DNA from: Pegea sp. RAD2-039
Lineage: Eukaryota; Chordata; Thaliacea; Salpida; Salpidae
Direction: 5' to 3'
NCBI GenBank assembly: GCA_034620365.1
Contig: JAQGEQ010000363.1
Coordinates: 930,001 to 994,000, forward strand
DNA length: 64,000 bases
Of this stretch, positions 1 through 11,829 are shown in pieces. Numbering within the stretch: position 1 is the stretch's first letter; each line of letters begins with the position of its first letter. The position numbers and the translations under genes were made by a program. The notes beneath the pieces are model-generated. The model did no database searches and was not told where the DNA came from. It saw only the letters and a list, made by a program, of their open reading frames with translations.

Positions 1-1686
1 CTGAGTTGATATGTAAAACAGCTGGTCAACTTTCTTTTCAGCTTGTATAGATTACAAATAATATTTCTAATAGAAAACAAGATTATATTGAAATCTTTTA
101 AATTGATTTACTATCTTTTAGACATTTTAATCAGATGTACCGTTACCAATTGATTTTTAATTTCATGATAAATCGGTTGTAAACAGAAATATCATTTTCT
201 TAATCATACAAATCAAAATCTAGAATAATTTATATTATTTATTTGATTATTTTATATCGTCAATCAATTGTTACATGTAAGAAAAGTTAGAAGATAACAT
301 TTGGTTAAAATCTTAAGAGTTAAACGTTTCATTTAAAATGCTTTTTTACATAAAGTGTCAGACTTTCATAAAACTAAATTGGTTTATGTGTATACGCAGA
401 CAATAAATTGAATATTGTAATTAAGTTATTTCAATTTAAGAAGTTAATTTCATTGACTATGTGTCTTGATTGTTGATGTCATCAGTTTTTTTATACTTAT
501 TGTTTATTTCAATACTCAGCATATAAATCAAATTATGTTTTTACTCCTGAATTAAACTCAAACTTTAGTTCAATTTTATTTTAAGAGTTTGTATTCAAAA
601 AACTTTAACCTTATTTGTAGACAACAAAGTTGTCTTTTTCATCGTTTATTCATTTATATGATTAATGTCAAAAATATGTCTTCTGTAAATTTTTGTCTGG
701 TTACTAATATTTCAAAAGAAGTTTAGTCACACAAAAACATTACTAAGAGATAACAAAACAAATTTTAAAAAGATTTTATTAAATAATTTTAATTGAATAA
801 ATGTTCATATACAAAGTTTCACAATGTTATATACTGTTTAGTTAAGTTAATAACTTGTTCAGTAGAAATATTTTGAACTAATTTTATTTGTAAAATGTTA
901 ACTAAAGTTGTACAAAGTTTTAAGCTTATAGTTAAAAGTAATATTTTACTAACAGCTTTATTGATTATATTGTTTGAGACATGCTAATATCTTATCTGAC
1001 GAGCTTGTTATAGATAAACAAAAACATTTTAAGTTCTTTGTATTACGTAGTAACAAATACTGAAAATAACTATAATAACCAATTTTCAAAGCTTTATAGG
1101 AACTAGACATTAAAAATACAAATTCAAACAAGATATTAATTTTAGGTTTAATCTTATCACTTTGGGTTTCATAAAACTTATTCAAAATTAGAAATAAAAA
1201 TCTCCTTTACGCGACCTAGTGGTAAGAAATATTGTATCAATATCGTAGAAAGTAAACATTTCAAAATATAATCTTTTAGTCATTCAAGATATAAAAATAA
1301 AAAAAGCATAGATACTACCGTTTTAGTAAGTACTTTGCTGTGTACGTTATAAGCAAGTGTGTCTTCAGCAGCTTTAACTATTAAGCAAAATATTTTTATG
1401 TGAGTTTTCATTAATTTGCTGCTGTTGCCAAAGATTTTTACAAGTTAAGGTGCCTAGTTTATCTATTTTATTTTCATTAGATTTTTATTCTTTACACGAG
1501 ATTGAAATCGGTGTTGCTAGTTTTCTGGTACAACTAGCTGAGTAGACACAGCAAGTTATTTACTAAAAGTTGTATAGTTAAAAATATAAAAGAAATCAAA
1601 TTGAAATCTCTACTTTAAAAAATTTTGAAAACTATTATTAAAGTGGTTTAAAAATCACAGTGCTAAACATTAAACGAATTTTGAAT
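1..1686. other. AT-rich non-coding DNA, GPCR 3' flank
   Basis: No gene is supported here. The part just below position 1687 is presumably the 3' UTR of the minus-strand GPCR; minus-strand AATAAA-type signals occur around 1467-1489. A 75-codon open stretch on the minus strand at 958-1185 has no recognisable domain and is not claimed as a gene. Confidence 0.5.
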
Positions 1687-3929
1687 TCAACGAGTCATTA
1701 AATCTAAATCAGATTGAATTTCTAATATTTTTCTTTTTCTTCTTTGCTTGTTCCATATTAAAGAAGTTATTAAAAGCTGAGAAAACTGCTTGCTCCTTAC
1801 ACTATAGATGATGCAATTGAAAAATGAATTTGACAAGAACATCCTTGTTGCTAGGAACAAATATGTTGTATATGCGTTCATGTGATCTTCTGAATAGCTA
1901 TCTGGTCTTCCTTTTGGATCAGTAGAACTAAAAGTAAAAAAAATAACTTTTCCTCACTCGAAAAACTTGTATTAAAAGTTGTTTATTTTTTATAACCGAT
2001 AAACACCACTTTTAACTTTAGATATATTTTTTACAAGGTGGTAATAAAAACTTTAATTTATAACAGAATCTTTGTCTTACTTTTCTAAGCCAAAGGTCAA
2101 AAAGATTACAGTAACAACAGGAAGCAAGGCCATGGTGAAAGCTCCAACCATAACAGTAAGTGTCTTTGTTATAGATTTTTCTGCTAACTGTCGTTTTTGC
2201 AAATTTAGACTTTTTTTGTTGGACTTCTAATAAATAAAGGTGATACGACTTAAATCGTCTAATTACTATTTTTTTAGCATTTTAAGAAAATAATCTTTAT
2301 TTTAAAGAAAGTATTTTATCATCAGCAATACTCACCAAAGTTAGTTTACTTGGTGTTCTTATTGCTTTAATTTGCCTGAAATTGAACATAAAATTTAGTG
2401 ACGAATAAACATCTTAGAATTTATCAAAGTAGAGATATTATTTACTCATTGTTGATTCTTAGGTGGTTCTTCTTGTCATCCACTGATGGAGCACAATCGG
2501 ATCTTCCCACCTTATTTGAAGAGGGTTTGGTTGGCTTGATGTTTTCATAAATTGAATAAATTTTCGTTGCAAAGTTATTTGAAACTGGACTTTTGTAATT
2601 ATGTTTTGGGTTATGAGTAGATTTTGAAGATTTCTTCCAATCTACTCTTACATAATAGAACAAAGAACCGTTTAAGATCCACATAAATATCAAAGGAGTC
2701 CCAAGACATACTGAGTATACAATAGTAGGAATCATACCATCGGCAAACACTAAACTCAAAGCTACAATCTGATATTTAAACTTAATCAAAGGAAAGATTC
2801 CTAACCCAAACGCATAGCACCAAATAAAACATAAAGCATAGCGGGCTTTTTTCTTGGTTAAATATTTACCTCTCTGAGCTTTAAACGGTCTTGTAACAGA
2901 GAGATAGCGATCTATACTGAAAGTAAATAAGAAATTTAAAGAAGCAGTGAGAGACATAAGAGTGAAGAAACCCATTGTGTTTAAATAACTTTGTTTGAAG
3001 TAATCTTCACTTTGTGGTTTTTCTCCGTCTGTACGAAATGGTAATGGCATAAATGATAGTCTGTAGTTTTGATAAACACTACCAGGTAAAACTATTAGTC
3101 CAACCATAAGGTCAGCCACAGCTAATGAGATTTTGAAATATCCAGGTACGTTGCTCATAGTTTTAGTACGAAATGCTACAAGTAAAACCAGTAGATTGGA
3201 AACTACAATAGAGAATGAAATTAAACAATCAATAGCAATTGATATTTTAGTAGCTTGGCCACATGTTTGACGGAAGCATTGATCTGCTAAGCGAGGGCTT
3301 TTATTGTAGCTTTTCAGACCAGCACCACATGCTACTGGTGTACAGAATGGCCTATAAAGTAAAAACCATTCACAATATTTGACTTTATAAAACGGGTTGG
3401 TAATTTCTTTTTCATCATATATTAAACTGCTTTTATTATACGCTCTACTAAATTCAGTAAAAAAATCACTAATTTCAACACAATACTGATATTCGATATC
3501 CGCTAATGTATAATTTTTGGTTACACTTGCTACTGTTGAAGTTTTAAATGATGTTATATTTATAGTCATAGCTGTAGTCCAGATAGCAACATAATTGTCA
3601 ATACTTTGGTATTCATGCCATGAACATTTTCTTAAAAAATTTTCCTCATCACAAAATTTTGAATATGCTGCTCGGTAATAATCTGTAATAGCAAATGTTC
3701 TTTTTTCACATTCTGTTTTTAACCATTGGCTATTTTCAACAATATCACACAAATGTAATCTCATCAGATAAACTAAAATTGAATTTGTGCCGATTTTAAA
3801 TAAAGGTTTAAATTTGCAGAGCCTTGATAAGTCATTTTGATTCCATGAATTTGCTGGCTGGCTTTTGATAAAGGAAATGTTTGTTGTAGATACAATAAAA
3901 AAAAATATTAAAAAGTTTACTGTTGTCAT
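1687..3929 (-). CDS. class A GPCR with cysteine-rich ectodomain, 3 coding exons
   Basis: Spliced model: complement of 2511-3929, 2081-2226 and 1687-1927, giving 601 residues. The second junction has a strong GTAAGA donor and the phases agree. The first donor (GTGGGA after codon 473) is the likeliest of several. Residues 1-23 look like a signal peptide. Residues 24-228 are an ectodomain with 11 cysteines (38, 61, 74, 93, 102, 150, 186, 196, 201, 218, 223) and several N-glycosylation sequons. TM1 (230-252) carries SNLLVL, TM2 has the LAVAD motif, and TM3 ends in SIDRYLSVTRPF, the DRY motif. TM4 and TM5 follow, then a basic Ser-rich third loop of about 60 residues that holds the intron. TM6 (exon 2) reads FTMALLP where CWxP is usual, and TM7 (exon 3) reads SNSFFNCIIY where NPxxY is usual. 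The usual Cys at the top of TM3 and its ECL2 partner are not visible. Family and ligand are unknown to me. It is a plasma-membrane receptor by architecture. Confidence 0.85.
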
Positions 3930-6369
3930 TTTATTAATAATATCGTGACCAGTAAAAAATTTATCTGCATAAAAATATAACTTATCAAATGTCCTTACCT
4001 ATAACTTGAAAACTATTAAACTCAACTTTGCTTAAACAAGAATAAAAAAAAATTTTTAATCATAACAAACAGTCTTTTTTTATAAATGTCAGCGTAATAC
4101 TTACAGCAGTGTATAAGCTTTACTTTTGATAAGAAACTCAACTAAATAACTTCCTTTTTGTTAAAAATATCTTATAATCTTATAAACTGTTTCTTATTTT
4201 ATTATCTAACAGACTAAATATTATTTTAAAAAAATGTAATTAAGATAAATTATAAAAAGTCATTTACAAGTTTGTAATATAATATAAGTAATTACCAAGC
4301 AAACGAGCCACTTTCTTTGTAAAATCTTTCATCTGTAAAGTTTTAGCTTTAAAACAGTCAGTGATTTTGTACCTTGAACAACCTACATTTATATCACAAC
4401 TTATTCAACATTGTTATAGTTTGTAAAAAACTCTCAAACTCAACCAGTTTTAGTTATATGAATAAAATATTATTGAATATCTATAAAATTTCCAAAAAAA
4501 TAGGGACTTTTATTTAACGCTAAAATTTAAAATATCAAAAGTTAAGTTAAACTGTATTGAATCACATGTTACCAACATGATTGTCTTAAAAAAGATACTT
4601 TGTAATTCTGATAAAAATAGAAGAGTACATATATGAAAACGTGACTCACAAGAACTCAAAGTATAAACTTTTATCAGTTACCAAAGTATGTCATAACATC
4701 TAAACAGTTATGTGTGCAGAGGCTTTTTAGCAAAAATTAAAAAATATTGTGAGCAAATAAAAATTAAAAACAATTTCAAATTTTAAGTTACTTTTAACAA
4801 AAAAATTGTTTATATAAACCAAAGCTATTTAGTTTACTTTGTAATTTCAAGTAATCAGCAATTAATCATCCATGCTTTAATCAAAAATCTATAATCGACA
4901 ATTTACTAATTAATCAATCATAATTATTTTTGAAAATAGTCTGTTTGAATACATACAAATTCAATTACAACAAGACTGTAAATTATAAAACTCTATGCTG
5001 ATGTTTCATGCTGACGTCACTATTCTCTGTTAGCTTCAACATCATACAGACTAAAACCATTGTTTAAAATTACTCAAAAGACTATAATCAAAATAAGTGA
5101 AATGGAGATTATTGAAAGTTCCTAAATTGATTACTCTGATTACAATTTATATTTGTCTACTATATATAGAGAGAGAATACACAAAAAACATTATGTTTCA
5201 CAGTCATCAGCAAAAATTTATGATAAACATCAATAACTTTGTACAAACTTAAACACTTATAACTCTTATCTTGGTTCTTATAAATCCATTTTTGTCTTCT
5301 TACTTGTTTAGTTTGAAATATGATCTAATAAACCATTAAAAACATTTCAGTGAATATCTTTTACTTATAACAGCTTTTGCAAAAAAAAAAAGTATATTAG
5401 CAAAATGTTATTGAAGATCACTAATTCATTTTGTTAACTAAAATTTTTTGATCTATGTAATCTTTATTAAAAATTTTGAGTAAGATTATTAAACTCATAA
5501 CACATAAAAAAGTTATAAGAATCACGTTGTATAACCAGAAAAAAATGTTTAAACAGATTCATTTAAAAATAATTAAGTATTGTGTTGCCTGATAATAACT
5601 ACATATCCTTAAAATTGACTTTTAAATTTACTTAAAGAAATAAATTTTTGCTGACCTGCTACCTTCTAACTCTAATGATAACCTCTGTTAATAAGATTAT
5701 AAACAAAATGTTGACTGTTTTGGTCAAGCAATAAGGCTATTTTAGTTTAGTAAACTTTTACAGCTCTTATTAACAAGATTTTTTTAGCTAAGATATTATA
5801 TGACTTCATAAACTGTTTCTATTATAACAACTTAAAAGCTTTATTTTAAAGAGATTTCAAAAATACTTTCTTGTACTAATAACATGATGTGGTTATACAT
5901 CTATAAGTGTGGATATCAAACATGAATAATTAGTTGCAAAGGTACTACGTAAAACCTGTCTGAACCTTAATGTTGTAATTTGTCATTTATATAAAAACTG
6001 TAAACATTTGTAAATAAAATTTAAACTTGTAAAACAATCTGCACTTGCTTAGTTTTCAAAAGTAAGCTATGACAAAGAAGTTGACAATAATAGTAGCTTG
6101 AAACTAGTTTTACGTTAGATTTAATATAATTTGTAAAGTCATTTCCTTTTTGCACTATGATGAACTTAAATCCTAACTGTAAGCAGGAAGAATTTGGTTT
6201 TGACTTTTGTACTTTATTTAATGTAATGTACTTTATTCTTAATATGTGTCACTCTATTTTAGTGAGTCTCAAACGTTTGATAGTACACGACCGCTGACAA
6301 TAAATCTAAATACTTGATTAAAAGACATTCCACACAATCAGTTGTTTCAAAGCAAATTACTCATATTTC
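3930..6369. other. AT-rich intergenic DNA, GPCR 5' flank
   Basis: This should hold the promoter and 5' UTR of the minus-strand GPCR, but no motif stands out and no coding signal was seen on either strand. There is a short tract of AG/TA repeats near 5160-5175. Confidence 0.5.
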
Positions 6370-6800
6370 AATTTATATATTTAACACGTGGCTGCGAGTA
6401 AATAAGAATTATAAATCAAGAATTTAAAATAACAAAATAGAAAACAAAAGTGAAGAAACTGGCAGTGTTATACATCACTTGTTGAGAAAGTTACTCAAAA
6501 TCATATTTTTTAAACAAAGTTTTAAAAGATGTGATAGATTTTGATGCAGTGATGGAATTGGAAAAGGGACTCCAAGTCTTGATTACTTTCTCAAAAAACA
6601 ATGTTACTCCACTGGGTGCTATTAAAGTTATTGAGTGGGTTAATGATAAACCTTTAAGGGTGTATGGGAGATTACGATTTTTAAAGAAGTCATCGAAGTT
6701 AAGATGGAAAAAAACATTAATGATTTCCAATAGTAGAAAATCAATGAACAATTTCTTTAGTTAAAAAACGACTTTTTTGGTCACCATTTATCTTGGTTGA
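6370..6800 (-). mobile_element. LINE family B, 3' fragment (copy B1)
   Basis: The minus-strand translation (best over 6491-6751) matches the last part of the reverse transcriptase ORF seen in plus-strand copy B2. Both have the peptide TLIAPSG/E followed by FF, a conserved Trp/Cys-rich stretch and a final Phe-Lys-rich helix. The DNA also aligns: a near-identical block around AACTTTAATAGCACCCAGTG, and the same terminal CGCAGCCACG box followed by an A/T tail at 6375-6400. This is a 5'-truncated LINE relic, inserted opposite to B2. Its 5' edge is uncertain and may extend to about 6.9 kb. Coding capacity is lost. Confidence 0.65.
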
Positions 6801-7479
6801 TGATAGTGGTAAAATTTTAAATGTTTCTAGACTTAGTCTCTTTTATATGATTTAGAAACATTCTTAAATATGCGCTGATCCCTTTAAATATATTCATTTG
6901 AAGAAACTTCAGGCCTTGAAGTGCTTGTCAATTTTTTGAAATATCAATACGGAAATTATTAAGGAGAATATTAAGTCAGCTTTTATCGAAAGTTTGATTT
7001 ATCTAAATTTGCACATAAGCGTAGTACGAGTATAAATGGTTTTACTTTGCTGGAAACAACAAAATACTAGAAGAAACTTGCTTAAAACCCATCATACAAG
7101 AACGCAATTTGCTAATGTCTGCAAAGTTATATAAAAAATCTTAATACACGGAAGTAATCCATCATTCAAGCAAATGGCAAGAAAAAGATAAATATATATG
7201 AATTTGATAGGATATTTTGAAAACACTTCAGGACTGCAGAAGGAAAAAAAGAAACTTGCTAAAGATAATTCCAAACTAAAGTGAGATTTTAACTGAAGAT
7301 ATAAATACTTACTGGAAGCAGATATCCTTCAAAAATATACTTAACCATTTAAAAAATGTTTTTCAAAAGATTTCTAATTATCTTTTTATATATCTCAAGC
7401 TTGATTCTTATTTAAAATACAAAACTGTAAAAAACTATTTTTATTATTCTGATAAATTATTTTTTGAATTTTTGACTAA

Positions 7480-7660
7480 TTATTGTGCTTTAGTTGCGTA
7501 GGTTTAAATCCCACCTCGTCGTCGAAGATACTAAGTTGTATTACGCCAATATTATCTTTTCCCATATTATCCAACATTATGGGTAGTAGTGCCTTGTGAT
7601 TGCTTGGGAATAGCAAAGGCTGTAGGAGTACACGCAGACAAAAAACTCCAGTTTACAAAA
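7480..7660 (+). mobile_element. possible degenerate tRNA-derived SINE fragment
   Basis: A B-box-like GGTTTAAATCCC at 7501-7512 is followed about 110 bp later by GGAGTACACGCAGACA and AAACTCC, which resembles the AGGAGACGCAAAACTCC segment in the body of the SINE at 15.7 kb. Similarity is short and imperfect. It could equally be the untranslated 5' part of the neighbouring LINE. Confidence 0.25.
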
Positions 7661-8616
7661 AAGTTGACTGAAATAAGTCACTAAATTATCAACCAATTTC
7701 TCTCACTAGTAGCTTCTGTCGTGTCCTTAAATTGATCATTTCACAGCAAATCCTGAATTATCTTCTCAACAACAATTTGCTCTCTGATTATAAATTTGGA
7801 TTTCCTCAAAGATTCTCCAGTGATTAGCTCTTTTCATGTCTGTACCTGTGGAGTTCACGAGCAAATAATTTAATAAGCAACATCATTTACAAGGCCTTTG
7901 ACTCAGTTTCACATCTCACATTTGTAAAAACCTTCAGACATTAACATCTAACATCTAAATATTTAAGCATTAAAACACTTAACATTAACCTAGCTCTGTT
8001 GAATTGAGCAATTTCTTATATATAGACAGCAACAAGTCATAATTAATAATACTTCTTCAAGTTTTTTCGGAAGTTTTCAGTGATGTTCTCCAAGGCAGCA
8101 TTATTGACCCTGTGTTTTTCAACATTTATATCAGCGGCATTGCAGACAGATCTACATCATTAAAGAGTTCTGGAAATTTAATACTTTTTGCCGACAATGC
8201 CAACTTTGGTACAAAATCAGTTGATCTTCAATCTTCTTTGGAATCCACTAATCTATGAGTTTAATCGAGATAACTCAACTTTGCAACCGACAAATGGGCT
8301 TACCTGTCAATAAGTAAAATTCCAATCTCTAATTCAACATCAACTGACTTTATTTAAGGATAATCAGATCAATACAGACTCGGTAATCTTCATCTTTAGA
8401 GACTTAAAATAGACTCACCCCACAAATTACTTATGCTTGGTTCATTAAATTCATACCAAATTCTCAAATCTTTTAAGACAAGAAATCTCCGGAGATAATT
8501 ACTCTACATCACATACATCCTAAATTAAAGTTCAACTCTTTCATAAGAAGTTCTTACCTTAGAAAAGATGTTACAAAGCTTGAATCTATCTAAAGATCAT
8601 TCATCAGAAGCTCTTT
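7660..8616 (+). mobile_element. LINE family B reverse transcriptase, 5' part of split copy B2
   Basis: Plus-strand translation in shifting frames gives ordered reverse transcriptase landmarks of non-LTR (Jockey/CR1-type) elements: LNYQPISLTSSFCRVLK near 7680, a KAFDSVSHLTFVKT motif near 7890, VLQGSIIDPVFFN near 8085, and LFADNANF near 8185, where the catalytic FADD box has become FADN. Several frameshifts and stops are present, so it is dead. It begins in the RT domain (5' truncation), stops at about 8616 where LINE A is inserted, and resumes past 11.1 kb. Confidence 0.75.
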
Positions 8617-9565
8617 CTTTATTTACTTATTTTATTTATTTCAATAAATGCGAAGAAGAGCACCTCTCACTAAAATACATTTTCACGAAAAACATCTATT
8701 TAGTCAAAAATATAGAAAGCAAAAGATGTAACACATAGTATTTCAGTAGTCCTCAAAGCATATAACAGTGAACAATTACATGGAATGTTAATAATATAAA
8801 AAAGAGAAAAAAATCACAGTTTAGAAATGAAAATGTTGGCAATATTGTAACGGTTCAACTTCTGCTTGAACAATGCGAGCGACTTCGACATGGCAATGTC
8901 TGATGGCAGCTGGTTCCATGTACTAATTGTACGGTATGAGAAAAAATTTGCTCTGACCAATGTACTAGGTGATATAGGCTTATTAAGGTGTAATATATCT
9001 CGTCTGAGCTGATATAACTTTATGGAAGGACTAATAGAAATGAAATCATCAAACTGAATGTCAATTAAATTGTGGATAATTTAAAAAATAAGAATTAAGT
9101 TGTATTTAATCCGTCGGATTTCCAAAGTATCTAAATTGAAGAGACTGAGACGATGTTTATAACTATCATATTTAATATTAAGTTTCCTACATACTAATCT
9201 CGTAAATGTGGCCTGAACAGATTCGATTTTTTTGATATCACTAACTTGATATGGCATCCATGCACTAACATTGTATTAGGAATTGGACTTACGTACAATT
9301 TGAAAAGATTGATAAGAAACCATGGGTCCTGAGAATTAAAGGTCTTTATAATAAGGAAGACAAGGTTGATTGATTTTCCAAAAATTTTGGAAACATAATT
9401 GCGCCATTTAAAGTCAGATGATAGAGTAATGCCAAGGTCTAGGACCGAAGATACTCGTTGAACAATACATCTATTGATGGAGTATTTGTTATTTATGTAT
9501 TGGTGTACAGCTGGTTTACGATAAAAAGTTATAAGTTCAGACTTTGTGGACTGAATTCTGAGCTG

Positions 9566-10400
9566 CTAATTCGTAGACAGATTTTCTACAGTGTGTAGTG
9601 CAGTTTGAAGTTTTGAAGGATTACAAGATAATAGCTTGATATCATCTGCATACACAAACACTCTGACATCATCTACTGCTACTAATCTTCTGATGAGGTC
9701 TTTGATGAAAATTAAAAAGAGAAGAGGACCCAGAACAGAACCCTGCGGAACACCACTAGTGATTTGACTAGAAGTAGATAAAAATCTTTCTACACGATTT
9801 TGTTGGGTTCTACCTGATAGGTAATCTTCAATCCACTGTAAGATAAAGCTGTTGATTTTTAAGTTTTTCAATACAGTAACGAGCTTAGTGTGTGGGACAG
9901 AATGAAGCGCTTTATCAAAATCGAGATATATGATGTCACAGGGAGTATTACTTTCGTAACGGGCTGTAAGCTCATTAAGAAAAGTGAGATGTTGAGGCAG
10001 GGAAGATCTCCGTTTCACAAAGCCATGCTGGACATCAGATATTAGATGGTGCTCCATTAAATAACTGGTCATATGATTATATAGGATATGTTCTTCAGTT
10101 CTGCAGATAACTGAAGTCAGTGAAACTGGTCTGTAGTTTAGTGCAGTGTTTCTGGGACCCTTTTTATGAATATGAGTAATGATAGCTTTCTTCCAAATTT
10201 GTGGAGCTCTTCCTCGCCTCAGAGTCATGTTAAAGAAAAGCGATAAAGGTAGTGATAAAGAGGAAGTAGTTTTTCGTAAAAACAAAGCTGGGATCTGATA
10301 TTGAAAAATGATGATTTTAAAGGAGAAATAGCCTTAGATACCATATCGACCGTTATGTTAAGATCTATCATCTCAGAGACAAATCTACAAAATCAAGGCT
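9566..10400 (-). pseudogene. reverse transcriptase domain of LINE A ORF2
   Basis: The longest open stretch is 9566-10285 (239 residues). It carries non-LTR reverse transcriptase blocks in order: WKKAIITHIHKKG and NYRPVSLTSV (residues 31-60), DIIYLDFDKALHSVPH (117-132; Ala replaces the usual Phe), TSGVPQGSVLGPLLF (176-190) and VYADDIKLL with the YADD catalytic box at 212-215. Another frame upstream (to about 10400) supplies the preceding LK-rich linker, and frames downstream of 9566 continue the thumb region, so at least two frameshifts interrupt it. ORF2 is therefore non-functional although the catalytic box survives. Confidence 0.8.
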
Positions 10401-10487
10401 GATTTGGTTTGATATCATCATCTTTATCAGTTTAAGAAAAATTAAAATTGATGTAACATCTTTACTGATGATGACTTACTTTATCTT

Positions 10488-11045
10488 CTAAATTAAGTTT
10501 TTTGTACTTGTAATTTTCTTGGCAAAAAGCTGCACCATATTAGCATTTTTTTCGGAACCGGGATCACCAACCACCGAGGCCCATGTGACTGGTTTCTTTG
10601 TAGAGGCATTCAGTTTGTCCGTTGATTTGGACAAACTAGAAATTTTTTTGTTGGTCTTGGGAACATCGTCACCAATTTCAGATTTGAATTTGGCAAACTC
10701 AGCAGATACAGATTTGCTGATGTCGGATAATAGGTTTTGATCAGAATTGGTTGAGGGAGCTGTTGTGTCCATGGCTCTACATTTAATGCAAAACCATTTA
10801 AATCCCATTTACTTCATCTGGTTGTTATCAAACATATCATAAATTTACTTGCTCACATCACTACCGGTGAGATGAAAGCAGGAGAGACATTTAAAGCATT
10901 CAATTACCAGATCTTCACCAGAGCAAATTTTATTCCAGGGTTGGCAATTTCAAGCTTGCTTTGATCAAGTCGGTTTATCAGGATTTTCCTTTACATTTGA
11001 ACGTAAGGTCTTGCCACTTTTATGTGGATCCACCATAGTTTTCAT
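10488..11045 (-). pseudogene. LINE A ORF1 with PHD-like finger
   Basis: Starting at the ATG complementary to 11043-11045, the first 26 codons read MKTMVDPHKSGKTLRS and onward. After an interruption comes a cysteine/histidine cluster, CSGEDLVIECFKCLSCFHL, then WFCIKCRAM, a spacing typical of the PHD fingers in CR1-type ORF1 proteins. The rest (10488-10808) is a Ser/Lys-rich, coiled-coil-prone region with TWASVV. In-frame stops split the reading frame, so no protein is expected. The role in related elements is RNA/DNA binding during retrotransposition. Confidence 0.6.
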
Positions 11046-11109
11046 GAAAAGTTTTTAGTGTCACCAATCACAATATATAATATATATACAATATACAAAT
11101 CTTTTCCTA

Positions 11110-11765
11110 TAAATAACTATGTCACAACTTATAATCAGTTATTCAAATAGAATATAGCCTATAACCTGAAACTTATTGAAATAGAATGCGGCATACTATT
11201 TATCTCATACGAAAACCGCCTTTATATGCTAAATATTAAATCCTTACAATATTAACGCCTTTTGTATTACTATTTAAAATCATTAATGCTTTTTAGCATC
11301 TTAACTTCATAGAATACTTTAAAGATTGCAATCTCCTATACGTCCTCAAAGACTCTTCATTCAAAATTAAACCGCTCAAGAACTTTAATAGCACCCAGTG
11401 AAGTAGCAGCTTTTTTTAGGGTAACCATGGTTTGTAATTCCCTTCCTGATTTCATTAATACATCAAAATTCATTGTATCTTTTAAAATTAAGCTAAAATA
11501 CAAAATTTAAGTAGTTTTCTTAACAAGTAATATGTAGCACCGCCAGTTTCCTCACTTTCTTCTTCTATTTTGTCATATGATATTTTAAATTTATAATTTA
11601 CGTTTTACCTATACCATATAGAATGCTTCTACTCTTTCTGTATTAATCTTAAACTGTGATATCTTTCAATTATCTTTCTACTCGTAATATTTGGTTTTTG
11701 TTTGCTATAAGAGCTGTTGAATTTGTTCCTCGCAGCCACGCGTTGAATAAAATAAATAAAATGTA
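11110..11765 (+). mobile_element. LINE family B, 3' part of split copy B2
   Basis: This resumes the plus-strand LINE interrupted at 8616. The fragments SYENRLYMLNIKS (about 11190-11230) and TLIAPSEVAAFFRVTMVC (about 11385-11430) are the C-terminal reverse-transcriptase tail, matching copy B1. It ends at CGCAGCCACGCG followed by an AATAAA-type repeat at 11740-11765, the shared 3' end of the family. Stops and frameshifts are present. Together with 7660-8616 it forms one old 5'-truncated insertion. Confidence 0.7.
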
Positions 11766-11829
11766 AAATCAGTCGACCACAATTTCACTGTTGTAGGTAA
11801 ATCAGTCGAGTCATCAAGCATCGGATCTG

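Larger units (their letters stand above)
8616..11060 (-). mobile_element. LINE family A (CR1/Jockey-like), copy A1, inserted into LINE B
   Basis: A minus-strand non-LTR retrotransposon. Its 3' end lies at about 8617-8650, an ATTT-rich microsatellite tail; its 5' end lies near 11050. ORF1 (10488-11045) carries a PHD-like zinc finger. The ORF2 reverse transcriptase (about 9566-10400) is well preserved, and the C-terminal ORF2 and 3' UTR (8650-9560) match copy A2 at 22.5 kb at roughly 90% or better by eye. Only about 90 bp separate ORF1 from the pre-RT region, so the endonuclease domain has been lost by internal deletion. It sits inside the plus-strand LINE B reverse transcriptase, so it is younger than B2. 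No target-site duplication was identified with confidence. Confidence 0.8.

Noticed and set aside
6531-6764. Plus-strand 77-codon frame
   Set aside because: It is the antisense of the LINE B reverse-transcriptase tail, whose minus-strand translation matches a second copy.
10519-10740. Plus-strand 73-codon frame
   Set aside because: Antisense of LINE A ORF1.
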